64,000 nt of DNA, from NCBI GenBank assembly GCA_900544025.1, contig UQTM01000008.1, forward strand, positions 1 to 64,000. Reading direction: 5' to 3'. Of the stretch, positions 32,414 to 41,743 are shown one piece after another; position 1 is the stretch's first letter; every line of letters starts with the position of its first letter. The translations under genes and the position numbers were made by a program. Under the pieces are notes generated by a model, which searched no databases, was not told where the DNA came from, and saw only the letters and a program-made list of their open reading frames with translations. This DNA comes from an uncultured Odoribacter sp. (GTDB lineage Bacteria; Bacteroidota; Bacteroidia; Bacteroidales; Marinifilaceae).

Positions 32414-33175
32414 TCAGTCTTTTAATTTTGCTTTCAGATATTCGCGATTCATTCGGGCGATGTGTGCAATAGATATTCCTTTCGGACATTCCATCTGGCA
32501 AGCACCTGTATTGGTGCAATTTCCGAAACCGAGTTCATCCATTTTAGCTACCATTGCTTTGGCACGGCGTGCAGCTTCTATTTTTCCCTGTGGCAACAAT
32601 GCTAAACGTGAAACGTTAGAGGCTACGAAAAGCATTGCCGATGAATTTTTACAGGTAGCGGCACAAGCTCCACAACCGATGCAGGCAGCAGCGTCCATAG
32701 ATTCTTCTGCATTGTCGTTAGAGATTGGAATTGCATTCGCATCGGGAATACCCCCGGTATTTACAGAGATATACCCTCCGGCCTGGAGAATCTTATCGTA
32801 AGCGTGGCGATCTACAATCAGGTCTTTGATTACCGGAAAAGCTCCGCAACGCCACGGTTCGATCGTGATCGTAGCCCCGTCTTCAAAACGGCGCATGTGC
32901 AGCTGGCAAGTCGTAACATCGCGGTCGGGTCCGTGTGCCCGTCCGTCCACGAACAAGCTACATGTTCCGCAAATACCTTCGCGGCAATCGTGGTCGAAAG
33001 CTACCGGTTCTTTGTTCTCGCTTACTAATTGTTCGTTCAGGATGTCTAACATTTCAAGAAATGAAGTTCCTGTTGAAATATCATGGATTTTGTATGTTTC
33101 AAACCCGCCTTTTGATTTGGCATCTTTTTGCCGCCAAACCTTAAGAGTCAGTTCTTTTAATATTTTATCTGCCAT
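32414..33175 (-). CDS. frdB: Fumarate reductase/succinate dehydrogenase iron-sulfur subunit
   Basis: A 253-aa protein with a [2Fe-2S] ferredoxin domain ([15 protein letters not shown] around 65-80) and two further cysteine clusters, [13 protein letters not shown] and [15 protein letters not shown], for the [4Fe-4S] and [3Fe-4S] centres. It passes electrons between the quinone site and the flavin subunit. It is last in the minus-strand operon cytochrome b-flavoprotein-FeS. Bacteroidales use this complex chiefly as fumarate reductase in anaerobic succinate formation, hence the symbol. Confidence 0.93.
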   Translation of the reverse strand: MADKILKELTLKVWRQKDAKSKGGFETYKIHDISTGTSFLEMLDILNEQLVSENKEPVAFDHDCREGICGTCSLFVDGRAHGPDRDVTTCQLHMRRFEDGATITIEPWRCGAFPVIKDLIVDRHAYDKILQAGGYISVNTGGIPDANAIPISNDNAEESMDAAACIGCGACAATCKNSSAMLFVASNVSRLALLPQGKIEAARRAKAMVAKMDELGFGNCTNTGACQMECPKGISIAHIARMNREYLKAKLKD

Positions 33176-33248
33176 AATCTTTTAATTTTAAAATTACAAT
33201 TGTGATCTCGGGTGCGGTTTGCTTTGCCCCTTCGATCTAAATCGTCAA

Positions 33249-35189
33249 TTATTTATAAGAACGTTGAGTAAGTTGGATGTTTTCGAACACCAGGTCTTCT
33301 TTATGGAGTTCCGGTGCTGTGTTTTCACCTTTGTATTCCCATACAGAAACGTATTTATAGTGTTCGTCATCCCGTTTTGCTTCACCTTCTTCGGTAACCG
33401 ATTCCAGACGGCAGTGTCCGCCGCACGATTCGTTACGGTCTAATGCGTCGTGTGCCATCAGGTCGGCGAGTTCGATAAAGTCTGCTACACGTCCGGCTTT
33501 TTCAAGCTCATTGTTCATGGCAGTAAATTCACCAACAACACGCAGGTCTTTATAGAATTCTTCTTTCAGTTCGGCGATCAGAGTGATTGCTTTTTTCAAG
33601 CCTGCAGCCTCTCTGGCCATTCCGATGTAATCCCACATGATGTGTCCCAGTTGCTTGTGGAAATGGTCGGGTGATTTCGTTCCTTTGATATCGTATAATT
33701 TCCGCAAGCGTTCGGTGAGGTGTTTTTCGGCCTCGTCGAATTCCGGGGTATTGGTATTGATTTTCGGAGTTTGGATTTCTTTCGACAGATAATCACCGAT
33801 GGTATAAGGCAGAATGAAATATCCGTCGGCCAATCCCTGCATCAGCGCGGAAGCTCCCAAACGGTTGGCTCCGTGGTCAGAGAAGTTACATTCTCCGATA
33901 GAGTATAAACCGGGGATGGTGGTCATTAAATTGTAATCCACCCAAAGGCCTCCCATTGAGTAGTGGATTGCCGGATAAATCATCATCGGGTTGTGATACG
34001 GATCGACGTCTGTGATCTTTTCGTACATCTGGAATAAGTTTCCGTAACGTTTTTCAATGGTTTCACGTCCCAGTTGTTCGATAGCGTATTTGAAATCGAG
34101 GAATACGGCTTTTCCGGTGTTGTTCACTCCAAAACCGGCGTCACATCTTTCTTTAGCGGCACGGGAAGCCACGTCACGGGGAACCAGGTTCCCGAATGCC
34201 GGGTAACGGCGTTCCAGATAAAAATCACGGTCTTCGTCCGGTATGTCGTTCGGGTTCAATGTTCCTGCCTGTAATTTTTTCGCATCTTCTATTTTTTTCG
34301 GTACCCATACACGTCCGTCGTTACGCAGTGATTCCGACATCAAAGTCAGTTTACTCTGCTGTTCGCCGTGTACCGGAATACAGGTAGGGTGAATCTGAAC
34401 GAAACAGGGGTTTCCGAAGTATGCGCCACGTTTATAGGCTTGCCAGGCTGCACTTACGTTACATCCCATGGCATTGGTAGAAAGGAAGAATACATTTCCA
34501 TAGCCTCCCGTAGCCAATACAACGGCGTGTGCGCCGAAACGTTCGATTTGTCCGGTTACGAGGTTCCGGGCAACCACTCCGCGTGCTTTTCCTTCAACGA
34601 TAACGATGTCGAGCACTTCGTAGCGGTAGTGCATTTTGATTTTTCCTTTTTCGATCTGGCGGTTCATCGCTGCGTAGCAACCGAGCAATAACTGCTGTCC
34701 GGTTTGACCGCGGGCATAGAACGTACGGCTTACCAGAGCTCCGCCGAATGAGCGGTTAGCCAGCAGACCGCCGTATTCGCGGGCGAAAGGCACGCCCTGT
34801 GCCACGCACTGGTCGATGATAGAGTTGCTCACTTCTGCCAAACGGTAAACGTTCGCTTCACGGGCACGATAGTCACCTCCCTTGATGGTTTCGTAGAACA
34901 AACGGAATACAGAGTCGTTATCGTTCGGGTAGTTCTTTGCGGCATTGATACCTCCCTGGGCGGCAATGGAATGTGCCCGGCGGGGAGAATCCTGATAGCA
35001 GAAAGCCGTTACATTATAACCTAATTCCGCGAGACTGGCGGCGGCAGAGCCTCCTGCCAGACCTGTCCCTACAACGATAACATCCAGTTTCTTTTTATTG
35101 GCCGGGCTTACAACACCGATATGGGCTTTATGGTTAGACCATTTGTCTTTTAAAGGTCCGGCTGGTATTTTAGCATCTAATATTGACAT
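33249..35189 (-). CDS. frdA: Fumarate reductase/succinate dehydrogenase flavoprotein subunit
   Basis: A 646-aa flavoprotein: FAD dinucleotide-binding [21 protein letters not shown] (about 34-54), the flavinylation region [13 protein letters not shown], the substrate/cap-domain stretch [33 protein letters not shown] and [39 protein letters not shown]. It is longer than the E. coli enzymes and of the ε-proteobacteria/Bacteroidetes type. Central enzyme of fumarate respiration. Confidence 0.95.
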   Translation of the reverse strand: MSILDAKIPAGPLKDKWSNHKAHIGVVSPANKKKLDVIVVGTGLAGGSAAASLAELGYNVTAFCYQDSPRRAHSIAAQGGINAAKNYPNDNDSVFRLFYETIKGGDYRAREANVYRLAEVSNSIIDQCVAQGVPFAREYGGLLANRSFGGALVSRTFYARGQTGQQLLLGCYAAMNRQIEKGKIKMHYRYEVLDIVIVEGKARGVVARNLVTGQIERFGAHAVVLATGGYGNVFFLSTNAMGCNVSAAWQAYKRGAYFGNPCFVQIHPTCIPVHGEQQSKLTLMSESLRNDGRVWVPKKIEDAKKLQAGTLNPNDIPDEDRDFYLERRYPAFGNLVPRDVASRAAKERCDAGFGVNNTGKAVFLDFKYAIEQLGRETIEKRYGNLFQMYEKITDVDPYHNPMMIYPAIHYSMGGLWVDYNLMTTIPGLYSIGECNFSDHGANRLGASALMQGLADGYFILPYTIGDYLSKEIQTPKINTNTPEFDEAEKHLTERLRKLYDIKGTKSPDHFHKQLGHIMWDYIGMAREAAGLKKAITLIAELKEEFYKDLRVVGEFTAMNNELEKAGRVADFIELADLMAHDALDRNESCGGHCRLESVTEEGEAKRDDEHYKYVSVWEYKGENTAPELHKEDLVFENIQLTQRSYK

Positions 35190-35254
35190 AACTTTAATTT
35201 TTAATTTTAATTTTTGATTTCGATTGCCGATCCGATCTTACCGATCTAAAAATC

Positions 35255-35947
35255 TTAGCATCCTAATCCTGCGATAAAGTACAGAGGAATGATGCTAAAG
35301 CCTACAGCGAATACAACTGCGAAGAAGTAGGCTACATATTCCAGACGTTTTCTCCAGATGTCGTTACAAAAACCGATGCTCTGGAATGCCGACCAAAAGC
35401 CGTGTGTTACATGAAGTCCCAGGAGGATCGCTCCCACAATGTAAATCAGGCAATATACAACGCTCGATTTAAACAACCCGGCAACCAGAGTGTATGTATC
35501 TTCCATTTCAACTCCGCCAACCCTGATTGCTGACAGCGGTGTTCCCAATGACGGGAATTTGATGTTCCACCAGAAGTTATAAAGGTGAATTATCAGGAAA
35601 ATAAAAATCATAGAACCCAGAATGAACATATTACGGGAAGCCCATGTTGCATTGACTCCCTGACTGCTCTTTGCATATCCCACCGGACGTGCTTTCTGGT
35701 TTTGTAAGGTCAGTACTGCTGCCCAGATGATGTGGATAATGAATCCTAAAGCCAGGATGGGTTCAACGATCTTAATGATCGGGTTCGTGGCCATGAAATG
35801 AGCTCCCTGATTGAACAGTTCCCCGCTGTTATCAAAGATTAACAGTAGATTTAGCGCCAAGTGAACGCAAAGAAACGAGATCAGGAAAAGTCCTGAGAGG
35901 CTCATAATGACTTTTTTCCCGATTGACGAAGTCAAAAAATTACTCAT
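35255..35947 (-). CDS. frdC: Succinate dehydrogenase/fumarate reductase cytochrome b subunit
   Basis: A 230-aa membrane protein with five helices and the heme-ligand histidines of the b558 type: SGLFLISFLCVHLALNLLLIF, GFIIHIIWAAVL, IFIFLIIHLYNFWWNIKFPS, YIVGAILLGLHVTHGFWSAFQSIG. It anchors the complex and handles menaquinone. First gene of the operon; 65 bp separate it from the flavoprotein gene. Confidence 0.93.
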   Translation of the reverse strand: MSNFLTSSIGKKVIMSLSGLFLISFLCVHLALNLLLIFDNSGELFNQGAHFMATNPIIKIVEPILALGFIIHIIWAAVLTLQNQKARPVGYAKSSQGVNATWASRNMFILGSMIFIFLIIHLYNFWWNIKFPSLGTPLSAIRVGGVEMEDTYTLVAGLFKSSVVYCLIYIVGAILLGLHVTHGFWSAFQSIGFCNDIWRKRLEYVAYFFAVVFAVGFSIIPLYFIAGLGC

Positions 35948-35994
35948 AATTAATTCTATTTGTTAATAACTGGTTAAATTCTATGTTTTGCTCG

Positions 35995-36002
35995 CAAAAT
36001 TA
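35995..36002 (-). promoter_or_regulatory. Fumarate reductase operon promoter -7 box
   Basis: TAATTTTG on the minus strand, 48 bp before the cytochrome b ATG. Confidence 0.5.
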
Positions 36003-36166
36003 CCTTTTTTCCCTGAATTTTATAGCAATTTGTTATTTTAAAATGATTCTAAATTACAGAAAAAATTCTGTAATAAAGCAGAGGAAAATCTTATTTTACC
36101 GCCTTTTATTCTCCGGCGTGTAATAACCTATGTCTTAACTTTCTACGTAATAGAATACGGGTAAGT

Positions 36167-39157
36167 TTATTGTAATGATTTATAGATTACTTCCTGTATT
36201 TTCGTACGGATATTTTCTTCCGATAGCTTTGTGTTGAATTCGTTGGGATAAGTGCGGTTCGATAAAAAGATGTAGATCAGCCGGTTTTCCGGATCGCACC
36301 AGGTGTAAATGCCTGTGAAACCCGTATGCCCGTAGCTACACGCAGGAGCCAAACGGCAAGTAGGGCCTAATTTAGTGGTGTCGGTTTCAGGTTTGTCGAA
36401 TCCCAGGGCGCGGCGGTTGTTTGAATAGATGCAATTCTTTTGGGTAAAAGTTTTTACCGTTTCCGGCGAAAGATACATTTCACCTCCGTAAGTGCCTTCG
36501 TTCAGATACATTTCTGATATTTTTGCAAGGTCGTCGGCCGTGGAAAATAGCCCGGCATGCCCGGCAACGCCTCCTAACAGTGCGGCGGCCGGATCGTGCA
36601 CGTTGCCTTTGAGCTCTGTTTTACGATATAAGTTATCGATATTGGAAGGAATGATATATTTGGTATTCAGGCGTTCGGCTCCCCGGAAATCGGTATTGTT
36701 CATCCCTAATTTTTTGTAAAAAGTATCTTTGCAATACTCATCGAACTTCTTTTGGGTTGTTTCTTCTACTGCAAATTTCAGAAGCATAAAACCCAGGTCG
36801 CTGTATGCATAATTTTTAGCAGGCAGCAATTCGGAATTCAGGATTGTGTTCATGACCGTGTCCTGGAAGGCAGGGAATATATAAAGTCCAGGGCCTATCT
36901 GCCGGTAACCCTCTTTGGGGGCGTTCGATATTGTGCTATCCCTGAAATGATAGTTGGGATTTATGTATAACCTGTCTTTTAATTTCATCGAGTTACGCGG
37001 ATTTTTCGCAGTGGAAAATAATGGTCCGGGTAACGATTTTTTATCGACGGCATCTACAAAGAAAGGAATAAATGTTTTTAGCCCTGCGTTGTGGTAGAGC
37101 ACCTCCCTGACCGTCATGTCTTTTTTATTGGTTGTTTTCAAAACCGTGTAATAATTAGATAGGGAAGAGTCGAGCTCGATCTTGCCTTCATCATACAGTT
37201 TCATGACTGCCGGGAGAGTAGCCGTAATCTTTGTGACGGAGGCTAAGTCATAAATGTTCGAAGTGTGGTTGGGGACTTCTTTTTTGTAAGTGTTGTAGCC
37301 GAAGGCCTTATTATAGAGCACATAACCGTCCTTTGCCACTAAAACCTGGCAGCCGGGAGTGGCTTTTGTACGGATCGCCATCTCGCACAAAGAATCGATT
37401 TCAGCAAGTTGTCCGGAAGAGATGCCACACATTTCCGGGGTTTGGTAACCTAATCGGTTTTTAGCGGTTTTTAGACTAAAGCCGGAGGGATAGCGTGAAT
37501 TAATGCTTACCGGGAGTTTCCCTTGTATGGAAATACCTCCGAATATGGCTTGTGCGGCATATTGTTCTGCGTATAAATTTTTTTCGTAGTTCAGTAGTAT
37601 GGCATCCATCGGAATGGGGACATAGTTTTTCAACCCGTAAGGCGTTCCGGGATGGCAGAGTATAATCCGTTTGTCGGGCATGCTGGAGATAAATCGTGAC
37701 AGATCGTCGGAGTAGCCGAAATTTTTAGCGGGATTGTTCGTAGCCTCGTTATTATACAGAATGATACAATTATATTTTTTCAGTTTTGTTTTCCATTGGT
37801 TGATTTCGTCGTTATTCAGGTTTGCCGGACAAGTAAAATGACTTACGCCTGTATAGCGGGACAACTGGGTTTGAAAATGGTTGAGTGCTTTCCCTCCGAA
37901 GTTCATGCTGGCGATCCGGAGTGTGTCCAGGCGTTTTAAAGGGAGCAGAGAATCGTTGTTTTTAATCAGGGTGATGGCTTCCTTGTAAAGTTCCTGTTTT
38001 ACGGCAAAATCTTGCGGGGCGTTCAGGCGCGACCACAATCCTTCGGTGGATAGCGGCTGTATATTGGGAAGAACGTATTTTTGCTTTGCCGTCAGTATTT
38101 TGCGGCATTTTTCTTCGATCAGGCTTTCCGGCAGCACGCTGTCGCGCACGGCTTCCCGGATGGCCGTAATCGCTTTTTCGAGATTTTCCGGAAATAATAG
38201 GACGTCGTTCCCGGCTAACAGGGCTTTCACTTCGGCTTCTCCCGGTTTTAGTCCTCCGGTGGCTCCTTTCATGTTCATGGCATCGGTGAAGCAAAGCCCT
38301 TCAAAATGGAGTTTTTCTTTCAGGAATCCATTTACGATGCGTGGCGAGAGAGAGGCGGGAACTCCCGTAGAGTCCAAAGCCGGGACATTCAGGTGGGCGA
38401 TCATGATGGCCGGAAGCCGGGCTTCTATCATTCGCTTGTAGGGATAAAGCTCGATGGAATCGAGACGGAAAAGGGAATGGGCGATAGCCGGGAGGGCTTT
38501 GTGTGAATCGACATCCGTATCGCCGTGTCCCGGAAAGTGTTTCGCTACCGGAAGTACGCCGCAGGAGAGAGTGCCGTTCATATACTGGATAACTTTCCGG
38601 GTGACTTCTTCCCGTTTTTCGCCGAACGATCTCATACCGATGATCGGGTTTTGCGGGTTGCTGTTGATATCCACGACCGGGGCAAAGTTCACATGAACCC
38701 CTAATTCCCGGCATTGACGTGCAATGGAGGCTCCCAGCCGGAAAATCAGGCTGTCGTTGCTGATAGCTCCGTCGATTAACATTCTGGGGAATTCCATGCC
38801 TGTTTTTAAACGCCAGCCGATGCCGTGCTCTGCATCCATGCCGATCATGAGCGGATATTTGCTTGCTTTCTGGTAACGGTTCGTAAGGTTCACCTGGCGG
38901 GTGGGTTCCCCCTGAAAGAAAATCAATCCTCCGATCCGGTATTTGTGGATCAGGGCTTCGATATTGTTTTCATATACATCGTTCCGGTTGCTGTAAGCGG
39001 CGATCATAAAAAGCTGTCCGATCTTTTCTTCCAGGGTCATGGAATTTAAAGTGGAATCCACCCAATGAGCGGATATTTCCGGTTGCCGGGCAGCCTGAGA
39101 ATTACCGATCCATACACTCCATAGAAGCAGTATAGCAAACCAATGTTTTCCTGTCAT
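36167..39157 (-). CDS. GH3 β-N-acetylhexosaminidase fused to a class C-type serine hydrolase
   Basis: A 996-aa secreted protein (Sec signal, 1-22). Residues 25-380 are a GH3/NagZ-type domain with VAKHFPGHGDTDVDSHKALP (about 203-222) and the nucleophile region CFTDAMNMKG (about 300). Residues 380-590 resemble the GH3 C-terminal domain. Residues 600-990 are a serine-hydrolase/β-lactamase domain with SxxK in LASVTKITA (about 640), YSDLG (YxN-like) and GHTGFTG. NagZ cleaves GlcNAc-MurNAc and the partner could act on stem peptides or esters, so a wall-recycling role is plausible. The fusion is known in Bacteroidetes. Confidence 0.88.
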   Translation of the reverse strand: MTGKHWFAILLLWSVWIGNSQAARQPEISAHWVDSTLNSMTLEEKIGQLFMIAAYSNRNDVYENNIEALIHKYRIGGLIFFQGEPTRQVNLTNRYQKASKYPLMIGMDAEHGIGWRLKTGMEFPRMLIDGAISNDSLIFRLGASIARQCRELGVHVNFAPVVDINSNPQNPIIGMRSFGEKREEVTRKVIQYMNGTLSCGVLPVAKHFPGHGDTDVDSHKALPAIAHSLFRLDSIELYPYKRMIEARLPAIMIAHLNVPALDSTGVPASLSPRIVNGFLKEKLHFEGLCFTDAMNMKGATGGLKPGEAEVKALLAGNDVLLFPENLEKAITAIREAVRDSVLPESLIEEKCRKILTAKQKYVLPNIQPLSTEGLWSRLNAPQDFAVKQELYKEAITLIKNNDSLLPLKRLDTLRIASMNFGGKALNHFQTQLSRYTGVSHFTCPANLNNDEINQWKTKLKKYNCIILYNNEATNNPAKNFGYSDDLSRFISSMPDKRIILCHPGTPYGLKNYVPIPMDAILLNYEKNLYAEQYAAQAIFGGISIQGKLPVSINSRYPSGFSLKTAKNRLGYQTPEMCGISSGQLAEIDSLCEMAIRTKATPGCQVLVAKDGYVLYNKAFGYNTYKKEVPNHTSNIYDLASVTKITATLPAVMKLYDEGKIELDSSLSNYYTVLKTTNKKDMTVREVLYHNAGLKTFIPFFVDAVDKKSLPGPLFSTAKNPRNSMKLKDRLYINPNYHFRDSTISNAPKEGYRQIGPGLYIFPAFQDTVMNTILNSELLPAKNYAYSDLGFMLLKFAVEETTQKKFDEYCKDTFYKKLGMNNTDFRGAERLNTKYIIPSNIDNLYRKTELKGNVHDPAAALLGGVAGHAGLFSTADDLAKISEMYLNEGTYGGEMYLSPETVKTFTQKNCIYSNNRRALGFDKPETDTTKLGPTCRLAPACSYGHTGFTGIYTWCDPENRLIYIFLSNRTYPNEFNTKLSEENIRTKIQEVIYKSLQ

Positions 39158-39209
39158 GTGTTTTTAATAGATTTCAACGTCAAACCGATACAAAAATAAT
39201 AAAAAGAAA

Positions 39210-39233
39210 AGGGTAACGGAATTCCGTTACCCT
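39210..39233 (-). terminator. Terminator after the TlpA-like gene
   Basis: A perfect 22-bp palindrome GGGTAACGGAA/TTCCGTTACCC (39211-39232) plus A/T flanks, followed on the minus strand by TTTTCTTTTT. Confidence 0.85.
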
Positions 39234-39266
39234 CGGGTTTTATTAATCATTGTTAAATATGCAGGC

Positions 39267-40361
39267 TTATTGTAATAATTCCGCTATTTTCTCTTCCAGC
39301 TTTTTCCCTCTCAGGTTCTTTGCGATAATAACATTGTTTTCATCGAGAATGACTGTGTGGGGAATTGCGCCGACTCCGTATAGCTGAGCCACTTCGCTTT
39401 GCCAGCCTTTCAGGTCGGACATTTGTTTCCAGCCCAGTTTATCGTCTTTGATTGCCTGTAACCATTGGTCTTTATTTTCGTCCAGAGATACACCGATGAT
39501 TTCCAGACCTTTGGGATGAAATTTCTTGTATAATTCCACTACGTTCGGATTTTCAGTCCGGCAAGGACCGCACCACGATGCCCAAAAATCGAGAATTTTG
39601 ACTTTACCTTTCACAGCATGCATGGATAAAGGTTTTCCGTCCGGGGTTTCCAATGTGAAATCGGGAGCGGTTCTTCCCACGGCAGTCGGTGCTAAGCGGT
39701 TTAGGTAAGCAGCGACTTCTTTTCCCGGCTGGCTGGCTTTGATTTCAGGGCTCAACGGATCGTAAAGGACATTCAGTTGCTCGAATTCCATTTGTCCCAT
39801 TTTGGTCAGCAAAAGAAAAGCAGTAGCGTAAGTGTCTGGATTTGCTTTTAATAAATCCTCCTCTTTGGCTTCTGTTTCTCCGATGAGTTCTTCCATTTTA
39901 CTTTCAAGAGCAGTCATTTTTTCGGTGTCTTTGGCCTGGTTGGCTGCCATGTATTCTTGCTGGATTTCTATTCTTCCTTTTTGCAGTTCTTTGTTGAGAG
40001 CAATGAAACCGTTGATCACAGTTTGATTTTTAGTTCCTTCGACTTTGTTGTCCATTGGATTGGCGGGGTCGATCGAAGCTGTGTAATTTGCATTTTCCAG
40101 AAATACCGGGATGTAGTATCTGCTTCCCTCTACGGAGGCGTAAGCTATGGTCAGACTGTCCACATGTCCGGTAATCTTGAACTTCCCGTTTTTGATGGCG
40201 GCTTTCCCTATGGTGTCGAGTTGGTTACCGTTTTCTTTTACTAAAAGAATATTCCCCGTCTGATCGCCTTGAATCGTTCCGTCGATAGTGTACTTCGGTG
40301 TGTTGTCACAAGCCGACAGGAGTAACGAAAAGGCAGCGAGTGATAATAAAAGTTTCTTCAT
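39267..40361 (-). CDS. TlpA/ResA-like thiol-disulfide lipoprotein with DUF4369 domain
   Basis: A 364-aa lipoprotein (signal ending SLLLSAC, Cys18). Residues 22-120 match DUF4369 (YTIDGTIQGDQTGNILLVKENGNQ). A helical linker follows, and the C-terminal thioredoxin domain (about 225-364) has KILDFWASWCGPCRTENPNVVEL with the CGPC active site and the cis-Pro region GVGAIPHTVIL. It acts in periplasmic thiol-disulfide exchange or as a peroxiredoxin-like reductase. Monocistronic between two strong terminators. Confidence 0.9.
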   Translation of the reverse strand: MKKLLLSLAAFSLLLSACDNTPKYTIDGTIQGDQTGNILLVKENGNQLDTIGKAAIKNGKFKITGHVDSLTIAYASVEGSRYYIPVFLENANYTASIDPANPMDNKVEGTKNQTVINGFIALNKELQKGRIEIQQEYMAANQAKDTEKMTALESKMEELIGETEAKEEDLLKANPDTYATAFLLLTKMGQMEFEQLNVLYDPLSPEIKASQPGKEVAAYLNRLAPTAVGRTAPDFTLETPDGKPLSMHAVKGKVKILDFWASWCGPCRTENPNVVELYKKFHPKGLEIIGVSLDENKDQWLQAIKDDKLGWKQMSDLKGWQSEVAQLYGVGAIPHTVILDENNVIIAKNLRGKKLEEKIAELLQ

Positions 40362-40392
40362 ATAGTTATTTTTATGGTAAAGATTAATAAGG

Positions 40393-40400
40393 CAAAGGTA
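40393..40400 (-). promoter_or_regulatory. Promoter -7 box of the TlpA-like gene
   Basis: TACCTTTG on the minus strand, 31 bp before the ATG. The 18-bp terminator hairpin of the upstream gene begins 7 bp further upstream, so it covers the -33 region. Confidence 0.6.
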
Positions 40401-40406
40401 TGGATA

Positions 40407-40449
40407 ATTAACAACAAAACGACGTTGTAGGCGTCGTTTTGTTGTTAAT
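40407..40449 (-). terminator. Very strong terminator after the barrel-protein gene
   Basis: ATTAACAACAAAACGACG and its perfect complement form an 18-bp stem with a 7-nt loop, 3 bp after the gene's stop. Confidence 0.85.
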
Positions 40450-40451
40450 CT

Positions 40452-41717
40452 TTACTTAATCTTCCTTTTCATAAACCAACCTTCCTTGAATGCGATGTTG
40501 ATTCTGACTTTTCCGAATTTTTCCTGAATCAATCCTTCTACTTCCGTTCCCCTGATTCCGAAGTCGAAAGCGACTCCCAGCAGCAATTCGCTGTTCCGGC
40601 TGAATGCCGGTATTTGAGCTCCCAGAGTGAAAGCGTAAGTGTTTATGTTTTTATCCTTCAGGTTTACACTGGAACGTACGAAATAAGTCCCGAACATGTA
40701 TTTATTTCTTTGCCACCAATACCGTCCCATTTTTTCCGGTTGCAACGACACGCCTAAGGCTGCATGATGGAAATCTTTCAATCCCTGGTTTTTTCCGAAT
40801 TCTTTGAAGTCGGACATTTTCTGAAAGGTGTAATCTCCGGCAAGGTTCCAGCGTTCTTTGTAAGCATAGTTGAATCCGCTTAAAATTCTGAACGGATAGC
40901 TGATATCTCCTTTCCGGAGGTTTTCATTATTGTCGAGGATGACAGAGGAGTTGGTCTCGCTATTCACTTTATAGGAAATAAACTCTTCTTTTGAATATAA
41001 TCCTGTTCCGAAATTGAACGCAGTCCCTAAGGTCAGCTTCGATTTTTTGGAAAGGTTGAATAAATACTGGATACCTCCGGTGAATAATCCGTCGGATACC
41101 CGGATGTTTTGACTGGTCCTGATGTAATAACTATTGCTGATCTGTGCCTGTAAAGTTTGTTGTTTCTCTATTTTACCGAATATTAATGCCGAGTTTAAAC
41201 CGATCGAAAGGTTTTTATAACGCCAGGCCAAACCTAAATAGGCTTCGTTCAAGCCTCCTTCACCCTGAATGTGCTGGTTGAAGTACAGATTATCGCTGCC
41301 CGGGATGATGTTGGAATACAATAAATCGTATCCGATATCCGATTTTTCATTGAAACCTAAAGAAGCATATAAGTTTTTATAAATACGGAAAGCCATATTT
41401 ATAGAGGCATTTTGTGCTACCTTATAGTTCGAACTTTCTTTGTGGGTAGAGATGTGGGTATATTCTCCCGTGATTCCGAACTGGAAATAAAACCGGTTAC
41501 TATCCAGAGAAGTGTATGAAGCCGGGTTTAGATAGTTGATGTTGTTATCGTCTCTCATAGCTGCTGCCACTCCTCCCATGGCGGTGTAAGGCCCGGTGTT
41601 TTCAGGCAGAAGACCTAAGCCGTAGTAAGAATAAGGAGTGCCCGTATTGTCTTGTCCATAGCTAACCGTTGCTAAAAAGCAGAAAGTTGCGATGCAAAGG
41701 AAAATTTTATTCATCAT
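40452..41717 (-). CDS. Outer-membrane β-barrel protein (FadL-like)
   Basis: A 421-aa secreted protein (signal to about residue 21, SYG|Q). The start of the mature protein, YSYYGLGLLPENTGPYTAMGGVAAAMRDDNNINYLNPASY, resembles the N-terminal plug of FadL/OmpP1-type barrels (GMGGA...NPA). The rest is alternating β-strands with aromatic girdles (NLYASLGFNEKSDIGYD, RWNLAGDYTFQKMSDF). It lies 26 bp after the DUF4270 gene, so the two form an operon. Transport of a hydrophobic substrate is an inference from the fold. Confidence 0.75.
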   Translation of the reverse strand: MMNKIFLCIATFCFLATVSYGQDNTGTPYSYYGLGLLPENTGPYTAMGGVAAAMRDDNNINYLNPASYTSLDSNRFYFQFGITGEYTHISTHKESSNYKVAQNASINMAFRIYKNLYASLGFNEKSDIGYDLLYSNIIPGSDNLYFNQHIQGEGGLNEAYLGLAWRYKNLSIGLNSALIFGKIEKQQTLQAQISNSYYIRTSQNIRVSDGLFTGGIQYLFNLSKKSKLTLGTAFNFGTGLYSKEEFISYKVNSETNSSVILDNNENLRKGDISYPFRILSGFNYAYKERWNLAGDYTFQKMSDFKEFGKNQGLKDFHHAALGVSLQPEKMGRYWWQRNKYMFGTYFVRSSVNLKDKNINTYAFTLGAQIPAFSRNSELLLGVAFDFGIRGTEVEGLIQEKFGKVRINIAFKEGWFMKRKIK

Positions 41718-41743
41718 GGATATATAGCGGTTCTCAAATGTGA

